Under the pieces are notes generated by a model. The model was given only the letters and a program-made list of their open reading frames with translations. It made no database searches and had not been told where the DNA came from. Source: Crocodylus rhombifer (taxonomy: Eukaryota; Chordata; Crocodylia; Crocodylidae). From it: DNA of 64,000 nucleotides. Of this stretch, positions 59,836-64,000 are shown one piece after another. Location: contig JAVSML010025214.1 in assembly GCA_038503035.1 (NCBI GenBank), positions 176,451 to 240,450 on the forward strand. Reading direction: 5' to 3'. Within the stretch, counting starts at the first letter, position 1, and each line of letters opens with the position of its first letter. Made by a program: the position numbers and the translations under genes.

Positions 59836-60351
59836 ACTTCAGAGAATTATTATCATTAGTGCCTGTATATAGCATAAAACAGTTTTTAAAGTATTAAAAA
59901 CAATGGGAAACACCAATTAAATATTCAAATATGCTCAGAGTCCTTTGTTAACTTTTAAATAATTATGAAAATGTGAAGTGCTCAGTAGGATTCAAGAAAG
60001 CAACTTTAATTCTGCTTTCATATTGTGGTTACTTTCCATCTAGAGCATAAAAGCATCCTATCCCCCCCTCCCCTTTTCCATGTTATATTTATTATAGCAT
60101 GGATTAAAGACTCTCTCATATAAATGAAGCAAAGGTAATCTAGTTTGCCCACATGTCTGGGTCAGAAATACCACAAACTAGCTTCCTGCCCCACAAGAGC
60201 AAACCACAACTGTGCTCCACCTTTCTTTCTATGGAAGTCGATGCCAAATTTTATCTGGTAGATATTATTGTTTTCATTTGCTTTGCTGACACTGAAAATT
60301 ATGTAGGAATTATTCATCAATAATGCCTTCTTTGTATACATACAGATATGC

Positions 60352-60358
60352 GCGAGCG

Positions 60359-60389
<31 letters not shown>

Positions 60390-60397
60390 ACACACAA
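60352..60397. repeat. GCGC-(CA)n microsatellite
   Basis: gcgcgagcgcacacacacac and further CA units; alternating purine-pyrimidine. Confidence 0.85.
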
Positions 60398-63300
60398 TCT
60401 GTTCCATGGATCTACACAGGTGATCATAGGGATATTATTTAATAAATTGATCTTGAGTTATAATTTTTCTGTTTTCAGCACATGGGAACAAAAAGAATGA
60501 TTGGCCACTTCTAAAACCATACTTAATCATTTTTCAATCTCCATAGCTGGAACTTTATTTGTTATCATTTTCAAAAAAAGCCTCCTATCTGAAAGTTAGC
60601 TTTTGTATTTTGAAGATGTAAAGATTTTTGTTTGTTTCTTAAAAGTTATTAGGAATCTGTTAGAATATTTGTTGCAACCATTACTACATAAAGGCTACCA
60701 TTTTCTCTATAATAAATAATTTGAATTAGGCATCTGTAGGAATTTCAAGTTCTTCTCAATGTAGGGAAAATGCAGCTGTAGGATACTGGGTCAGTGTTAA
60801 CTCTTCTAAAAATGTTATCTAAGCTTCTTTTTCTTCATTTTCTCAGGTATAGGGCATAAGGTTCTATAAAACAGGGGCAGTAATATTTAACAGGAGATGC
60901 TCAGGTCAAATTCCTTAGTGTTTGGGCTCTTTGTTAAGTGCATTTTTGAGTGGTTTGAGGCATTTTGGTAGAAAGCTTTTTACAAATACAAAGTATTATT
61001 TTTCAAATTGATTTAAAATAAAAGCTATGGAGCAAGAGGAGCCAAAGAGTAGTTTTGGATTCATAATATATTGAATCATTCTGATCTGATTCTGAATGTT
61101 GCTATAGTCTTTCCAGACTTTCATATGAAAACCCTCTGAACCTAGAATTCATCTTCATGTAACTTATTCTATTGTGAGAAGAGAGAACAAAGGTCCTCCT
61201 CTTGTGCCGGCATAGACACACTCACACTTGCAGGGTGTTTGGACAAAAAAATAAGTTTGACCTCCTAAACTTATTGAATCCTTGGCTCAGAACCCTTTCC
61301 CAAATACTAAGAAGCTATGACTCTTTGGGGAGCTATGTGATGGAAGAACAAACAATAGCACTGACCCAATCAATTCAGTAATGGTTAACCTGCCAAAGAA
61401 GCATGCACACCCTTTATATCATTAAAGCAATATAAAAAGAAACTTTTTCTAAATCTTTCCCTCCTCCACTACTACTTAAAATTAATGTTTTCCCTGTTGA
61501 CAACTGTAAAGCATTGGGGAAACAGCAGTAAATAGAAGACAACAAACTCAGACCAAATATGACATGGCTACTTTTGCAGGATGATTTACACATATAGTCT
61601 ATTCTTTTCAGGATGCCAATATGCCCAGATTTCATTGTCTACAACATTTTTTGGTCCTGGAAATCCCAAAAAGGCCACTGACACACTAGTGGACATTCTA
61701 TTCCTGCACCTGGATGAGAATGAATGCTTACATAGTGACACCAACTGAGCTTGCATAGTAGCAGCTCAGGTAAATACATGCACCTGTGAGGATTCACTGC
61801 AGCTTTAAACACCTAGAAATAGAGTAAGCTAAAACTCAGGATTGCAAAAAAGTAGTGTGTCTACCCACTTTTTGCCCCCAACCAAATCCAGATGCCCAGG
61901 TGTCCAAAAATCCCCCTATAGGATTCTGGACTCAAGGCACACAAACCTAAAGTCATTTACATCTCCCCATTAAATGAGGTGTTGCTGTCATCCCCCCACA
62001 GCAGTGTTATGTTTACCTCGAGGTTGCCAGAAAAGGGCAAAGTAAAACTAGGAGAATGTACCCATTTTCCCTCGGCAAGGACTAACTCATGTGAGCATTG
62101 CATTTATTTTATTCGCTTGCTTTTCTGCATACCTGGATTAATTGCTAATTTATCTACATTCTGTTACGTGAATTATACCTAGCAATCCATTTGGCATTGT
62201 ATCTGTCCATTATCTATGTCCTACCCATGTCAGCTGATAGTGAAATTAGTGTATTTTAAAACCAGTATTGTGAGATCAGAAATAGACCCATCAAAAAAGG
62301 GTGTGTGACTACTTTGGCTGAAATTTTATATAAATCATACCAGTCTAGCATTTGATATACAATAATACTTCCAAAAAGGGAGTTAGCCAGAAGAGAAAAC
62401 ACAATAACATAGCTGAAACACAACTGCTCCTCCCAGGGAAATGTGCCTGGTTTCAGACAGCTTGTTTAAATTTGACGTATGGTTCTACTCATGTTTACGA
62501 GTGAATTCAGAGGAAGTTCCAGTTTCCTGCAGTTGTTGGGTGGTCACCAACGTACATGACCTTGCAAAATTAACAAACACAATACAGGATTTGGTGCCAA
62601 GCTCCTTCAGGTACTCCATAGCAACACAGAAAGACAACAAAAGCCACCACCTCTAAAACATCCTGTATTAACACTGCCAAATACATAAGAAATCTGATTG
62701 ACATATTGCTTAAAAATCACTCATTCTCAATTTGCTGAACACAGACATCTAATATTCTGGAAATGTAGTTAAGATAATGAGTAATTACTTCCTTTAGAAT
62801 TACATCACAATGTAAATCCTGTCTTTTTCCTTTTTTGGTACGTGAATATTTCCAATATGTTTGAAGAATACCTCAAGTCTTATAAAGCAATGAGAGTTAC
62901 CACTAACTTTTTCATTAACATGCAGCAATCATCAATGATAACAGCTTAATGCTGTCTTTCCATTTTCTAAATTTCCTTTCATTTACATCCATATTCTTAC
63001 TGCAATTTCTAATAGTCTTAGAAATTAAAATTCCAGCTATACTCTTTGATAATATTGGCATTTCCCCATTTCCCTCAGTTTTAAATCAAGGGCCCCATTG
63101 TGTACTCCTCAGCTATATCCAAGGATCAGGATGTAGGTTTCTTACTTTTTTTTTCCATTATGTGTTAGCATTTAATCATATCACTTCTAACAAAAAAAGC
63201 AAGAGACTGGCATTAGATCCAAATAAACAATTTGTTTCAGAAGCCGTCTAGTAAATGTTATACCAAGACCACTGAGTGTGGGAATACGCATATCTCCATT

Positions 63301-64000
63301 AAATAAAGTTAGTTTTCATTACTTTTACTATTATAGTTATTCATATTAGAGAAGCAGAAGGAGAGCCTAACAAATTGTGCTGGTACTTTAAACACAGCCA
63401 ACATTAAAGGTGGGCCCTATCCCAAAGAGGTGACTGTCCAAATGGAGTTTATAATCTTAGGAACCCCAACCTCAACATGCAAATACATTGGAACTATCTT
63501 TTAGTAGTATGAAAAACAATTACTCTTACTAATTAAATCTTTTGTTAAGTAAATAGGAAAAATTATATCACTACGGGACTCATGGCACCATGCAACTTTT
63601 CATTGAAGAACTGGATGGAAGGTTTAGAAGTCCATTGTATTTAGTTTGATAAAGTGGAGGGGAAAATTGAGTTATCTCCTCCTGCTTCTTCGGTGTTGCT
63701 TTAATAGCATTATTAAAATACTTATATTGGTGTGAAATTTAGGTTTTATTTCTGGTCCTAATATATATATATTTATATATATATATATTTAATGCAGCTG
63801 CATATTTTTGTGCATAAGATGCATAAGAAAAAAAGATACCATTGATTCTTTTTCTGATTATGTATTCTTTGTAGTAATGCATTAGAAATTATCATAGTCT
63901 TTTAACAATATTTAATGCATGTACACTCACAACATCTTTGCAAGCTAGAAAAATATATTATCCCCCTTTTGCAGATAGGGGCCAGAGGCACAGGGAAATT
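60398..64000. other. No recognised gene
   Basis: AT-rich DNA to the window end, with an (AT)n tract near 63,763-63,790. MYCT1 exon 1 was looked for on the minus strand and not found. Confidence 0.4.

Overview
This is a 64 kb stretch of vertebrate nuclear DNA from a non-avian sauropsid. A crocodilian or a turtle fits best, but the sequence does not settle which. The reasons are many CR1 LINE fragments with the usual 3' ends (ATTCTATGA-type tails), ancient MIR-type SINEs, hAT-type and other MITE-like elements, and two genes whose proteins look sauropsid. There is no prokaryotic system, CRISPR array, rRNA or convincing functional tRNA.

Two real genes are visible, both on the minus strand. (1) VIP (vasoactive intestinal peptide precursor) is complete: TATA box and CRE at about 19,985-20,056, non-coding exon 1 at about 19,823-19,960, coding exons 2-7 between 18,551 and 13,332, and a 3' UTR ending near 12,450. 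All splice junctions are GT-AG. The joined CDS is 606 nt (201 aa) and encodes a signal peptide, a PHI-like peptide, VIP, and a 40-residue acidic C-terminal tail. (2) MYCT1 is partial: its last coding exon is at 50,193-50,725, and exon 1 was not found and probably lies beyond 64,000. The order MYCT1 then VIP on one strand matches the human 6q25 arrangement.

Layout: 1-12.4 kb is the flank downstream of VIP, with a GC-rich degenerate repeat, MITEs, a CR1 fragment, a possible LTR, tRNA-like SINE pieces and a GATA/GACA microsatellite inside an inverted repeat. 12.4-20.1 kb is VIP. 20.1-50 kb is the VIP-MYCT1 intergenic interval, dominated by transposons: a clean hAT MITE at 23.8-24.6 kb, a CR1 cluster at 36.9-43.8 kb, GC-rich minisatellites and foldbacks at 41.6-43.0 kb, and two 10-N assembly gaps. 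50-50.7 kb is MYCT1, and 50.7-64 kb is its intron or upstream DNA with a few repeats.

The most unusual observation is a 56-bp, about 86% identical copy of part of VIP exon 3, in inverted orientation inside VIP intron 1 (19,471-19,526). The VIP pre-mRNA would therefore carry an antisense match to its own exon 3 on the far side of exon 2. The next most notable is a perfect 10-bp inverted repeat bracketing the CRE in the VIP promoter. No previously undescribed multi-gene system is supported.
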